Shown here: in pieces, positions 18,017 to 25,777 of the stretch
Layout of the letters: each line of letters opens with the position of its first letter
Numbering within the stretch: position 1 is the first letter of the stretch
Assembly: GCF_032477075.1 (NCBI RefSeq)
Contig: NZ_JAWDXO010000007.1
Coordinates: 1-64,000 of the forward strand
From: Fusobacterium sp.
GTDB taxonomy: Bacteria > Fusobacteriota > Fusobacteriia > Fusobacteriales > Fusobacteriaceae
Direction of reading: 5' to 3'
Length of the DNA stretch: 64,000 nucleotides
The notes under the pieces: generated by a model
Database searches by the model: none
What the model saw: the letters and a program-made list of their open reading frames with translations, nothing else
Told to the model about the DNA's origin: nothing
Translations under genes and position numbers: made by a program

Positions 18017-19588
18017 ATGGAGTTTTTAGATTATATTTTAAAAATACATAGAGAAATCTTCTTCTTTTCCTGTGAACATATATTTCTGTCTTTTATATCT
18101 ATTATAATGGCAGTAATTATAGGAATACCAACAGGGATAATTATAACTTATTATGAAAAAGCAAGAAAAATAATACTTGGAGCAATAAATGTTATACAGG
18201 CAGTGCCAAGTATGGCTCTTTTTGGTTTTTTAATTCCAATAATTGGAATAGGGAAACTTCCAGCAATAATAATTGTTGTCCTTTACTCACTTCTTCCAAT
18301 AGTTAAAAATACATATATAGGATTAGATGGAATAAGTCCACTTACTATTGAAGTTGCAGAAGGAATAGGAATGACAAAATATCAAATACTGCAGAAAGTT
18401 CAGTTTCCATTAGCTCTTCCAGTAATAATGGGAGGAGTCAGAATAGCAGTAGTAACATCTGTAGGACTTATGACTATAGCTGCTTTTGTAGGAGCTGGGG
18501 GATTAGGTTATCTTGTATTTTCTGGAATAAGAACAATAAATAATTACCAAATATTAGCAGGAGCCATACCAGCATGTATATTAGCTTTGCTGATAGATTA
18601 TCTTACTGGAGTTTTAGAAAAAGCCATTATTCCAACTGGAATACAGCTCAATAAGAAAAGGTCTATTTTTAATAATAGAAAAAAGAAAAGAATATTGGCA
18701 GTAGCAATGTTTGCTGGAATATTTTTTACAGTAATTTTTTCTGGAATGGTAACAATGTATAAACCTGCAAGTAAAAAAGTTATTGTTATGGGAAGTAAGG
18801 AGTTTACAGAGGGAGAGATACTGGCCAATATAATGGCTATAATGATAGAAGAAAAAACAGATATATCTATAGACAGAAGATTTGCTCTTGGAGGAACACA
18901 AATATGTTTTAATGCTTTAAAAAGTAATGAAATAGATATGTATGTTGATTATACAGGAACTGTATATGGAGATACATTAAAATATCCTCCTATTCAGGAT
19001 ATGGAAAAAGTATATGACACAGTAAAAAAAGATATGAAAGAAAAATATAATATAGAAGTTTTGCGACAGCTTGGGTTTAATAATACTTATGCTCTGGCTG
19101 TGAGAAAGGATACTGCTGAAAAATACAACTTAAAAACAATAAGTGATTTAGAAAAAATAGTAAGAAATCTTACTCTATCAGCAAGTCTTGAATTTCTTAA
19201 TCGAGAAGATTGTTTTATAGGATTGAGCAAAAAATATAAACTGGATTTTAGAAAAGTAATAGGTATAGATGGAAGTTCTAAATATCTTGCTTTAACAAAT
19301 AAAGAGAGTGATGTGATAGATGTATATACTACAGATGCTCTTCTTCAAAAACTTAATCTGGTGGTATTGGAAGATGACAGACATTTCTTTCCACCATACT
19401 ATGCTGTTCCTCTTATAAGAGGAGAAATAATAGAAAAATATCCAGAAATAGTTTCAATAATAGAAGAATTGCAAAATGTATTGAATGATAAAATTGTATC
19501 TTCTCTTAACTATAAAGTAGAAAATCTTGGAAAGAAGCCAAATGAAGTAGCATTGGAATTTATAGAGGAATATAAACTTTTGAAATAG
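18017..19588 (+). CDS. ABC transporter permease fused to substrate-binding domain (OpuC/EgtU type)
   Basis: One 523-residue chain combines both membrane and binding functions. Residues about 1-215 are a BPD permease domain (VPSMALFGFLIPIIGIGKLP and the EAEGIGMTK-like loop EVAEGIGMTKYQ). A transmembrane helix at ~226-245 leads to an OpuAC-type binding domain (GSKEFTEGEILANI, then GGTQICFNALKSNEID and YVDYTGTVYG). This family carries betaine, choline or carnitine, and one subclass with this fusion, EgtU, is specific for ergothioneine. GGAGGAGAG precedes the start. The ATPase gene follows 13 bases later. Confidence 0.9.
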   Translation: MEFLDYILKIHREIFFFSCEHIFLSFISIIMAVIIGIPTGIIITYYEKARKIILGAINVIQAVPSMALFGFLIPIIGIGKLPAIIIVVLYSLLPIVKNTYIGLDGISPLTIEVAEGIGMTKYQILQKVQFPLALPVIMGGVRIAVVTSVGLMTIAAFVGAGGLGYLVFSGIRTINNYQILAGAIPACILALLIDYLTGVLEKAIIPTGIQLNKKRSIFNNRKKKRILAVAMFAGIFFTVIFSGMVTMYKPASKKVIVMGSKEFTEGEILANIMAIMIEEKTDISIDRRFALGGTQICFNALKSNEIDMYVDYTGTVYGDTLKYPPIQDMEKVYDTVKKDMKEKYNIEVLRQLGFNNTYALAVRKDTAEKYNLKTISDLEKIVRNLTLSASLEFLNREDCFIGLSKKYKLDFRKVIGIDGSSKYLALTNKESDVIDVYTTDALLQKLNLVVLEDDRHFFPPYYAVPLIRGEIIEKYPEIVSIIEELQNVLNDKIVSSLNYKVENLGKKPNEVALEFIEEYKLLK

Positions 19589-19601
19589 GAAGGGATATAA
19601 G

Positions 19602-20318
19602 ATGATAGAATTTGTTGAGGTTAACAAAAATTTTGGAGAATATCATATAATAAAAAACCTTTCTTTAAAGATAGAAACAGGTAAAATTACTGTGATAATA
19701 GGTTCCAGTGGCTGTGGAAAGACTACAACTTTAAAAATGGTAAATAAGCTTATTCTTCCTACTTCTGGAAAAATATATATAGAAGGGGAAGATATTTCTC
19801 AAAAAGATACTATCAAACTAAGAAGAAATATAGGATATGTTATACAGCAGACTGGACTTTTCCCACACATGACTGTAAAAGAAAACATAGAAATTATTGC
19901 TAAAATAGAGAATATAGATAGAAATAAAATAAATTTGAGAACAAAAGAGCTTATGAAAATGATAAATCTTGATTATGCAACATTTTCTGAGAGATATCCT
20001 CTGGAACTCAGTGGAGGACAGCAGCAGAGAGTGGGAGTAGCAAGAGCTTTTGCCCTAGATCCAGAAATAATACTTATGGATGAACCTTTCAGTGCAGTGG
20101 ATCCAATAAGCAGAAAGCAGCTGCAGGATGAATTGATAGATATTCAAAAAAATCTTGGAAAAACGATTATTTTTGTTACTCATGATATTCATGAGGCAGT
20201 AAAAATAGCTGATAAAATATGTCTTATGAATAATGGAGAAATAATGCAGTATGATACTCCTGAAAATATTATCAAAAATCCTAAAAATGATTTTATTAGA
20301 AAATTTATAAATAGTTAA
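19602..20318 (+). CDS. ABC transporter ATP-binding protein (OpuCA/EgtV type)
   Basis: A 238-residue ATPase that powers the fused permease/binding protein just upstream. Walker A GSSGCGKTT (residues 34-42), Q-loop QQTG, signature LSGGQQQR and Walker B ILMDEPFSAVDP are all intact, followed by the switch His in THD. It is shorter than OpuCA/ProV proteins because it lacks the C-terminal tandem CBS domains that gate osmotic activation. That argues for a nutrient importer rather than an osmosensor. It is the last gene of the four-gene unit that begins with the PLP enzyme. Confidence 0.93.
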   Translation: MIEFVEVNKNFGEYHIIKNLSLKIETGKITVIIGSSGCGKTTTLKMVNKLILPTSGKIYIEGEDISQKDTIKLRRNIGYVIQQTGLFPHMTVKENIEIIAKIENIDRNKINLRTKELMKMINLDYATFSERYPLELSGGQQQRVGVARAFALDPEIILMDEPFSAVDPISRKQLQDELIDIQKNLGKTIIFVTHDIHEAVKIADKICLMNNGEIMQYDTPENIIKNPKNDFIRKFINS

Positions 20319-20359
20319 ATTTTAAAATACTGAAACTGATAATAAGCTCTTAATAAATA

Positions 20360-20419
20360 AATAAAAAGAGGTGGTCAGCAAACTCAAATAATAAAAAGGG
20401 ACTATCTTAGACCACCTCT
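20360..20419 (-). terminator. Intrinsic terminator with long loop (minus strand)
   Basis: On the minus strand AGAGGTGGTC pairs perfectly with GACCACCTCT across a 33-nt loop and is followed by TTTTTATT. It ends the VOC-protein transcript. Confidence 0.75.
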
Positions 20420-20429
20420 ATCAACATAT

Positions 20430-20894
20430 TTAAAGACAAGATTGAACAAATTTTTCTGAGAAAAGAGTTTTTTTAGCTACCTCTTCTATTGTCATTCCCT
20501 GTTCTAAAAATCTTTTACAAACTAATTTCATATTTTCTCCAACTTCAATAATATGATAATCAAGATCATAAAATCTAACAGCTCTCTGCCCCCAAAAATG
20601 CTCTATTACATCATGAACATATTTTATTTCAGGAAAAGATTTTAATTTTATTATAAAATTGTCAAAATCATCCTCTTCAAAATACATTTCTGCATCATTA
20701 CCTTTATATTTTATATCTTTAGATTGTTTTCCAATAAATTCAATCCATGATTCCCTAGTTTGAAGAGCTAACCCTCCAGTAAAAGTTATATTTGCTCCAA
20801 AATCTGAAATTACTCTTAGACCCAAGACTTTTTTGTAAAATTCTCTTGAATTTTCTATATTATTTACTACAAGCATTGGACATTTAAACTTCAT
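20430..20894 (-). CDS. VOC superfamily (glyoxalase/bleomycin-resistance-like) protein
   Basis: A 154-residue protein with one VOC fold: the N-terminal CPMLVVNNIENSREFYKKVL strand-helix, ALQTRESWIEF, and the metal-side end VRFYDLDYHIIEVGE. A ~30-residue helical tail follows (MTIEEVAKKTLFSEKF). Substrate is unknown; such proteins detoxify aldehydes or bind antibiotics. The start at 20894 is chosen from AAAAGGAGTTGAT just upstream. The gene begins 19 bases after the MATE pump upstream in the same direction, so a shared role in drug or toxin resistance is plausible. Confidence 0.82.
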   Translation of the reverse strand: MKFKCPMLVVNNIENSREFYKKVLGLRVISDFGANITFTGGLALQTRESWIEFIGKQSKDIKYKGNDAEMYFEEDDFDNFIIKLKSFPEIKYVHDVIEHFWGQRAVRFYDLDYHIIEVGENMKLVCKRFLEQGMTIEEVAKKTLFSEKFVQSCL

Positions 20895-20913
20895 TTTATC
20901 AACTCCTTTTTTC

Positions 20914-22245
20914 TCAAACAAAACGTTTGCTTTCCCATTTTCTGCTTTTCCATCTAAGCAGCATAGCAATAGCTCTGCACCATTCATCAGCAGCATTAGC
21001 TATCCAAATTCCAACAAGTCCCCATCCTAGCTTTATTCCTAAAATATATGAAAAAAGAACAGCAACAATAAAAATAAATATTATTCCCATAAACATTGGA
21101 AATTTTATATCTCCAGCAGCATGAAGAGAGTTGATAATAACAATATTAAATACTCTACCTACTTCTAATAGTATCATTAATGGAAACACTTTTAAAGATA
21201 TTTCTAATATCACAGGATCAGTAGTAAAAATTCCCATTATATTTCTTTTGAAGAGAACAACTATCGAAGTGACAATAAAAGCTAAAATTATTGATAATTT
21301 TAAACTTTTAAAGCATTTTTTATAAGCCTCATCAGGCTCATGGGCCCCTACTAATTGTCCTACTTGTATAGCAGTTCCCTGTCCTAATGAGATGGAAAAT
21401 GTCATTACAAAAGTGGCGACAAGCATAAGATAAGTACGAGAGGCTATATAGCTTGTACCAAGAGCATTTACCATTGATAAAATCATAAGCTGTCCAATAT
21501 TCCATGCAAGATTTTCTCCAGCTGTTGGTATTCCAATAGAGAGAAGATTTTTTATTACATTAAATGGAAATGGAGAAAGATACTTTTTTCTAAACCTAAA
21601 TTTACAGTATCTCATCATAACTACCAGACCAACAAGACATCCTAGTCCTCTTGAAACGACAGTGGATATACCAACTCCTGTAGCTCCTAATATAGGCATT
21701 CCAAACCATCCGAATATAAACATACCATTACCAAGAATATTTAATAAATTAACTCCAATATTAACAAATAACATAGGTTTTGGGTTACCATGGCTTTTCA
21801 TGATTGCCCCGCAAGTAAGTGTGATAGCCTGAAATACACAAAGTCCTCCAACTAGTTTAAAATAAGTTTTACCTATACCTATAAGCTCTGTTGGAAGTTT
21901 TATTTTTATAAGAATACCATTCCAAAATATAAAATAAATAAGTCCCATAAGAATACCTAATACAATATTAAATAAAACAGATACACTGATAACTTCTTTA
22001 ATTTTTTTCTTATTTCTTGCACCTATATATTGAGCTATAAGAATGCTTGTAGCAAGAGATATAAATCCAAATATTACATTTTGAATATTTAAAACTTGAC
22101 TGATACCTCCAACAGCACCAACAGCTTTATCACTATATTTTCCAAGCATGATAGTGTCAATATTTCCCACAACATTAACTAATAAAAGCTCTAAAAAAAT
22201 TGGTACAGTCAAGGACATAAGCGACTTGATTTTAATTTTCTCCAT
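20914..22245 (-). CDS. MATE family multidrug/Na+ antiporter
   Basis: A 443-residue inner-membrane pump with 12 hydrophobic segments in two similar halves. TVPIFLELLLVNVVGNIDTI at the N terminus and the repeat SIGIPTAGENLAWNIGQ at the start of the second half are typical of NorM/DinF-type MATE proteins. GGGAGAT precedes the start codon. It is intact, unlike the second MATE gene of the window, and shares a transcript with the VOC gene. Likely exports cationic drugs using Na+ or H+; the real substrates are unknown. Confidence 0.9.
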   Translation of the reverse strand: MEKIKIKSLMSLTVPIFLELLLVNVVGNIDTIMLGKYSDKAVGAVGGISQVLNIQNVIFGFISLATSILIAQYIGARNKKKIKEVISVSVLFNIVLGILMGLIYFIFWNGILIKIKLPTELIGIGKTYFKLVGGLCVFQAITLTCGAIMKSHGNPKPMLFVNIGVNLLNILGNGMFIFGWFGMPILGATGVGISTVVSRGLGCLVGLVVMMRYCKFRFRKKYLSPFPFNVIKNLLSIGIPTAGENLAWNIGQLMILSMVNALGTSYIASRTYLMLVATFVMTFSISLGQGTAIQVGQLVGAHEPDEAYKKCFKSLKLSIILAFIVTSIVVLFKRNIMGIFTTDPVILEISLKVFPLMILLEVGRVFNIVIINSLHAAGDIKFPMFMGIIFIFIVAVLFSYILGIKLGWGLVGIWIANAADEWCRAIAMLLRWKSRKWESKRFV

Positions 22246-22610
22246 TTAGAAATCTCCCTATCATTTTTTATAATATACTACATCATTGTATTTTATAGTA
22301 TTTCTCTAAAATAATCTATAAATTTTTTAATTTCCGTATAAATCGAAGAAAAGATTATAAAATTTCGACTTTTTGTATTTGAAAAGAATAGATTAGGCTT
22401 ATTGATAAGAAGAAAAAAAGTTAAAAATACTTAATACTGTATTTTTATAAAAATATGATAGAATATATAAATAGTTTAAAAAAATTATTATAATATTAAC
22501 TGAAAAGTTTCCTTGATGTTATGAATAGAATGAAGAAGCTTTTTTATTTCTATTTTTTATCAGATATGCTATAATATTCAATAATATAAGAGTGAAGAGA
22601 GGAATAGAAG
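22246..22610. other. Divergent intergenic region
   Basis: This 365-base AT-rich region lies between the MATE gene (minus) and a small hypothetical gene (plus). It contains a TATAAT at 22570-22575 for the plus gene and a 16-nt AT-only palindrome at 22440-22455. No coding region or known RNA motif was recognised. Confidence 0.45.
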
Positions 22611-23021
22611 ATGGAGATTATAAGCAAGAATAAACCAAAAGGATTAGCCTATTCAAAACATAAAAAATTAAAAAAAGCAAAAAGGCTTGAAGAAGAGAAA
22701 AAGTTCAAAAGATTGACTGAAAATAAAAGAAAAAATGCTGAAAATAGAAAAGAAAGAGCAATAGAAAAAGAAAATATAGATAAAATATCTCAAGTGATCA
22801 TATTAGGTTATAATAAAGGAATGCTTTTTATTCACATTGAGGGAAAAGAAGAAAAGAGGGCTCTTTTATTTGATAAAAAAACAGTCACCAAAGAAAATCT
22901 TGGAAGAGAAATAAGAAATTTTGAAGTAAAGCTTTATGGTGAAAACTGGAAAATATCAATATTAAAAGGCTTTCAGGAAATGAAAGATGAGCTTGTTTGG
23001 AAGCTATCTGAGGAAATCTAA
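22611..23021 (+). CDS. Hypothetical lysine-rich protein
   Basis: A 136-residue cytosolic protein not assigned to a family. The first ~60 residues are extremely lysine/glutamate-rich and probably one long basic helix, which suggests nucleic-acid or ribosome contact. Residues ~60-136 look like a compact alpha/beta domain (KISQVIILGYNKGMLFIHIE, then YGENWKISILKGF). There is no signal peptide or membrane segment. A GAGAGGAA site precedes the ATG and a strong terminator follows, so the gene is probably real and monocistronic. Confidence 0.6.
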   Translation: MEIISKNKPKGLAYSKHKKLKKAKRLEEEKKFKRLTENKRKNAENRKERAIEKENIDKISQVIILGYNKGMLFIHIEGKEEKRALLFDKKTVTKENLGREIRNFEVKLYGENWKISILKGFQEMKDELVWKLSEEI

Positions 23022-23028
23022 AGTCAAG

Positions 23029-23057
23029 TCCATACTGTGAATGCAGTATGGATTTTT
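23029..23057 (+). terminator. Intrinsic terminator
   Basis: TCCATACTG pairs with CAGTATGGA over a 6-nt loop, followed by a run of T. Confidence 0.85.
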
Positions 23058-23083
23058 AATACTATTGTTTGGAGGAATAAATT

Positions 23084-23611
23084 ATGAAGGAATATATATT
23101 AAAAAATGGAAAAAAACTTATAATAAGACTTGCTGAGGAAAAAGATGCAGAAGGACTTTTAATACATATAAATGAAGCTGGGAGAGAAACTGATTTTCTT
23201 GGATTTGGAAAAGAGGGATATGATAAAGATATTGAGCATGAAAAGAAATATATAAAGTCATTTACTCCTAAAAATTTTATGCTTGTGGCTATAATAGATG
23301 AAGAAATAATAGCAAGTTGTGGTATAACAGCAAGGGAAGAGAGAATAAGGTTGAAACATATGGGAAATCTAGGAATATGTGTTCAAAAAAAGGCATGGGG
23401 AATTGGTGTAGGAAATTATCTAATGGAATATGTTTTAGAAAAAGCTAAAGAAGGTGGACTTACTAAAGTAAATCTTGATGTAAGAATAGACAATGAAAAA
23501 GCTATACACTTATATGAAAAATTTGGATTTGAAAAAGAGGGAACTATTAGAAAATGTCTACTTATAGACGGAGTGTATTATGATAATTATATAATGGGCA
23601 GAGAGGTATAG
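23084..23611 (+). CDS. GNAT family N-acetyltransferase
   Basis: A 175-residue acetyl-CoA-dependent transferase. The acetyl-CoA loop reads VQKKAWGIGVGNYLM (about residues 103-117; Q/R-x-x-G-x-G/A pattern) and the C-terminal part has NLDVRIDNEKAIHLYEKFGF, characteristic of RimI/RimJ- and PhnO-like members. The substrate is unknown. GGAGG precedes the start and the next GNAT gene follows after one base, so both are translated from one message. Confidence 0.87.
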   Translation: MKEYILKNGKKLIIRLAEEKDAEGLLIHINEAGRETDFLGFGKEGYDKDIEHEKKYIKSFTPKNFMLVAIIDEEIIASCGITAREERIRLKHMGNLGICVQKKAWGIGVGNYLMEYVLEKAKEGGLTKVNLDVRIDNEKAIHLYEKFGFEKEGTIRKCLLIDGVYYDNYIMGREV

Positions 23612-23612
23612 A

Positions 23613-24050
23613 ATGATTTTTAGAGCAGATAAAAAATATTATAAAGAATTAGAAGAAATATGGGAAAAGTCTGTAAGAGCTACTCATGATTTTCTTACTG
23701 AAAAGAATATAGTAGATATAAAAAAAGAAATTCCTTTATATTTTGAGGCAGTAGAAATATACTGTACTAAAAATTGTGATGGGAAAGTAACTGGATTTAT
23801 AGGAATAGCAGAGAAAAAAATAGAAATGCTTTTTGTAGACCCAGAATATTTTGGAAAATCTTTAGGAAAAACTCTTATTAGATATGCCTTAGAAAATAAA
23901 GAAATAGATGAAGTAGATGTAAATGAACAAAATGAAAAAGCTTTAAAATTTTATCAATATATGGGATTTGAAGCGATATCAAGAGATGAATTTGACAGTA
24001 TGGGAAATCATTTTCCAATATTGCATATGAAAGCAAAAAAGATGGTATAA
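23613..24050 (+). CDS. GNAT family N-acetyltransferase
   Basis: A 145-residue GNAT protein, one base after another acetyltransferase gene. WEKSVRATHDFLTEKNI at the N terminus and VDPEYFGKSLGKTLIRYAL (acetyl-CoA loop, about residues 77-95) followed by VNEQNEKALKFYQYMGF resemble the YjaB/YjgM subgroup. The substrate cannot be stated. Its last codons form the first arm of the downstream terminator. Confidence 0.87.
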   Translation: MIFRADKKYYKELEEIWEKSVRATHDFLTEKNIVDIKKEIPLYFEAVEIYCTKNCDGKVTGFIGIAEKKIEMLFVDPEYFGKSLGKTLIRYALENKEIDEVDVNEQNEKALKFYQYMGFEAISRDEFDSMGNHFPILHMKAKKMV

Positions 24051-24064
24051 AAACCATCTTTTTT
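24035..24064. terminator. Bidirectional intrinsic terminator overlapping a gene end
   Basis: AAAAAAGATGGT pairs with ACCATCTTTTTT between convergent genes; the left arm is coding sequence of the second GNAT gene. Confidence 0.85.
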
Positions 24065-24071
24065 AGTTTAA

Positions 24072-24806
24072 TTATTTTGATGATGGAAGAGTAACTTCTA
24101 CACGATTTTCATAAGCATTTTTAATAGCTCCAAGAATGTCTCCATGAGAATCTTTTATACTCATAGTAGCTCCAGCTACAACATCAACAAGCTCTTTTTT
24201 TTCAGAATCAGATAATTTGCTAAATTTTTCTATATCTTTCCCATTCTTACTTTTTTCTTTTAAAGGTCTTCCATTTACATCAGAAGTTGATTTAGCAAAC
24301 CAAGTTTCTATTTCAGCAACAGTTTTACCTTTAAAAAACTCTTGATAAAAATTCATTTGCTTATCCCATTCGTTTCTTGGATTCATTCCATAGTCTTTTC
24401 CACGTTCACGTTTAGTTTTCCAACTATCTACTTCAGCAGTAATATTTTCTACTGTATTTTCTGATATTCCAGTAACATTTCCAGATTCGTGATCAGTTAC
24501 ATTATATCCCGCTGTTCCAGGCCAACCAGAGAAATGCGGCATAGATGGACCATCATAGTTTGGAGTGCTTAACTCAAGTGCATCTACAACAATATTAATT
24601 ATTCTTCCATTTTCATCAAATAATCCAGAAGCAGTTACATAGTTAAGACTGTATACATCTACTCCTTTACTGTCTTTACCTGGACCTACACGAAAATTAG
24701 CAGACTTTCCAAGACCTTGATATATTTTTGTTTCAGCTGAAAGATTAAAACTCATTCCTAAAAATAGACCCCCAGCTAAAAGTGTATAAATTGATTTTTT
24801 TAACAT
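24072..24806 (-). CDS. Exported FMN-binding domain protein, probably covalently flavinylated
   Basis: A 244-residue secreted or periplasmic protein. A clear signal peptide (basic start, hydrophobic core, cut after L-S-A near residue 24) precedes the mature chain. Near the C terminus VVAGATMSIKD carries the flavinylation pattern (S/D/A-G-A-T-x-S/T); Thr214 would receive FMN from an ApbE-type transferase. Related FMN-binding proteins (NqrC, RnfG, extracellular electron-transfer flavoproteins) shuttle electrons outside the cytosol. No ApbE or partner reductase lies nearby. GGAGG precedes the start. Monocistronic. Confidence 0.75.
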   Translation of the reverse strand: MLKKSIYTLLAGGLFLGMSFNLSAETKIYQGLGKSANFRVGPGKDSKGVDVYSLNYVTASGLFDENGRIINIVVDALELSTPNYDGPSMPHFSGWPGTAGYNVTDHESGNVTGISENTVENITAEVDSWKTKRERGKDYGMNPRNEWDKQMNFYQEFFKGKTVAEIETWFAKSTSDVNGRPLKEKSKNGKDIEKFSKLSDSEKKELVDVVAGATMSIKDSHGDILGAIKNAYENRVEVTLPSSK

Positions 24807-25117
24807 ATATCCTCCTTGATTAAAATTAGAATAAATTACACTTAAATTATATAAAAAAAAATGTAATAAATCAATGAAAGTTATGTAAGATAGAAAATTT
24901 ATATAATTATTAAAAGTATTTTAAAGATTATATAATATATAAAAGATTAAAAAAGCTAGAAATATAAATGCTTTATAAACTTAAAAAATGGAAATTAATA
25001 TAAATAAAATATATTGATATTGTAATAAATATAAAATTATATTTATTTTTAAAAAAGAAAATATTTTTATCATTAACTTTTTTGATATAATTAAAAAAAA
25101 GATAATAGGAGAAAGAG
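24807..25117. other. Divergent intergenic region, extremely AT-rich
   Basis: This 311-base stretch separates the FMN-protein gene (minus) and the glycosylase gene (plus). A TATAAT at 25086-25091 probably serves the plus gene. Nothing else was recognised. Confidence 0.45.
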
Positions 25118-25735
25118 ATGATATTAAAGAGAGAATTTTATACAAGAGATGCAGTAACAGTAGCAAAAGAACTTTTAGGGAAAGTATTAGTTAAAAAAAT
25201 TGGAAAAACTCTTTTTAAAGGTAGAATAACAGAGGTGGAAGCATATATGGGAGCAGAAGATAAGGCAAGCCATTCATATAATAATAGACGAACTGACAGA
25301 ACAGAAGTTATGTATAAGGAAGGAGGATATTCCTATGTATTTTTGATATATGGTATGTATAATTGCTTTAATGTAACGGCCTCTGTAAAAGATAATCCTC
25401 AGGCAGTCCTCATCAGAGGAGTAGAACCACTTGACAATAAAGAATTAATGATGATAGAAAGAAAGGTAAAAAAGGAAAAAGATATAGCAAATGGACCAGG
25501 TAAATTAACGAAAGCATTAGGAATAACCAAAGAAGATAATGGAGATGATTTAACAAAAAAGAAAAATCTCTGGATAGAAGATGATGGATATATTCCTGAA
25601 AAGATAACTGAAACTACAAGAATAGGGATAGATTATGCAGAAGAAGATGCTTTAAAGCCTTGGCGATTTTATATAACCAATAGTATACATGTATCTAAAA
25701 AAATTGAAATAAACAAAAAAGAAGCTAAAAAATAA
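25118..25735 (+). CDS. DNA-3-methyladenine glycosylase, AAG/MPG family
   Basis: Base-excision repair enzyme that removes alkylated purines and hypoxanthine. TRDAVTVAKELLGKVLVKK opens the AAG fold. TEVEAYMGAEDKASHSY contains the catalytic Glu region, and YVFLIYGMYNCFNV is the base-flipping/DNA-contact block. NGPGKLTKALGI is the C-terminal signature. At 205 residues it is full length for bacterial members. AGGAGAAAG precedes the start; monocistronic. Confidence 0.93.
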   Translation: MILKREFYTRDAVTVAKELLGKVLVKKIGKTLFKGRITEVEAYMGAEDKASHSYNNRRTDRTEVMYKEGGYSYVFLIYGMYNCFNVTASVKDNPQAVLIRGVEPLDNKELMMIERKVKKEKDIANGPGKLTKALGITKEDNGDDLTKKKNLWIEDDGYIPEKITETTRIGIDYAEEDALKPWRFYITNSIHVSKKIEINKKEAKK

Positions 25736-25747
25736 CAGCTTCTTTTT
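25716..25747. terminator. Bidirectional intrinsic terminator
   Basis: AAAAAGAAGCT pairs with AGCTTCTTTTT. It lies between the convergent glycosylase and diguanylate cyclase genes, and the left arm overlaps the end of the glycosylase gene. Confidence 0.8.
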
Positions 25748-25777
25748 AATAACAAGAGGAGAGTTTTGCTATCTTTA

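Noticed and set aside
22440..22455. 16-nt perfect palindrome in the MATE/hypothetical intergenic region
   Set aside because: It is made only of A and T in a very AT-rich stretch and is expected by chance; no regulator or promoter position supports an operator.
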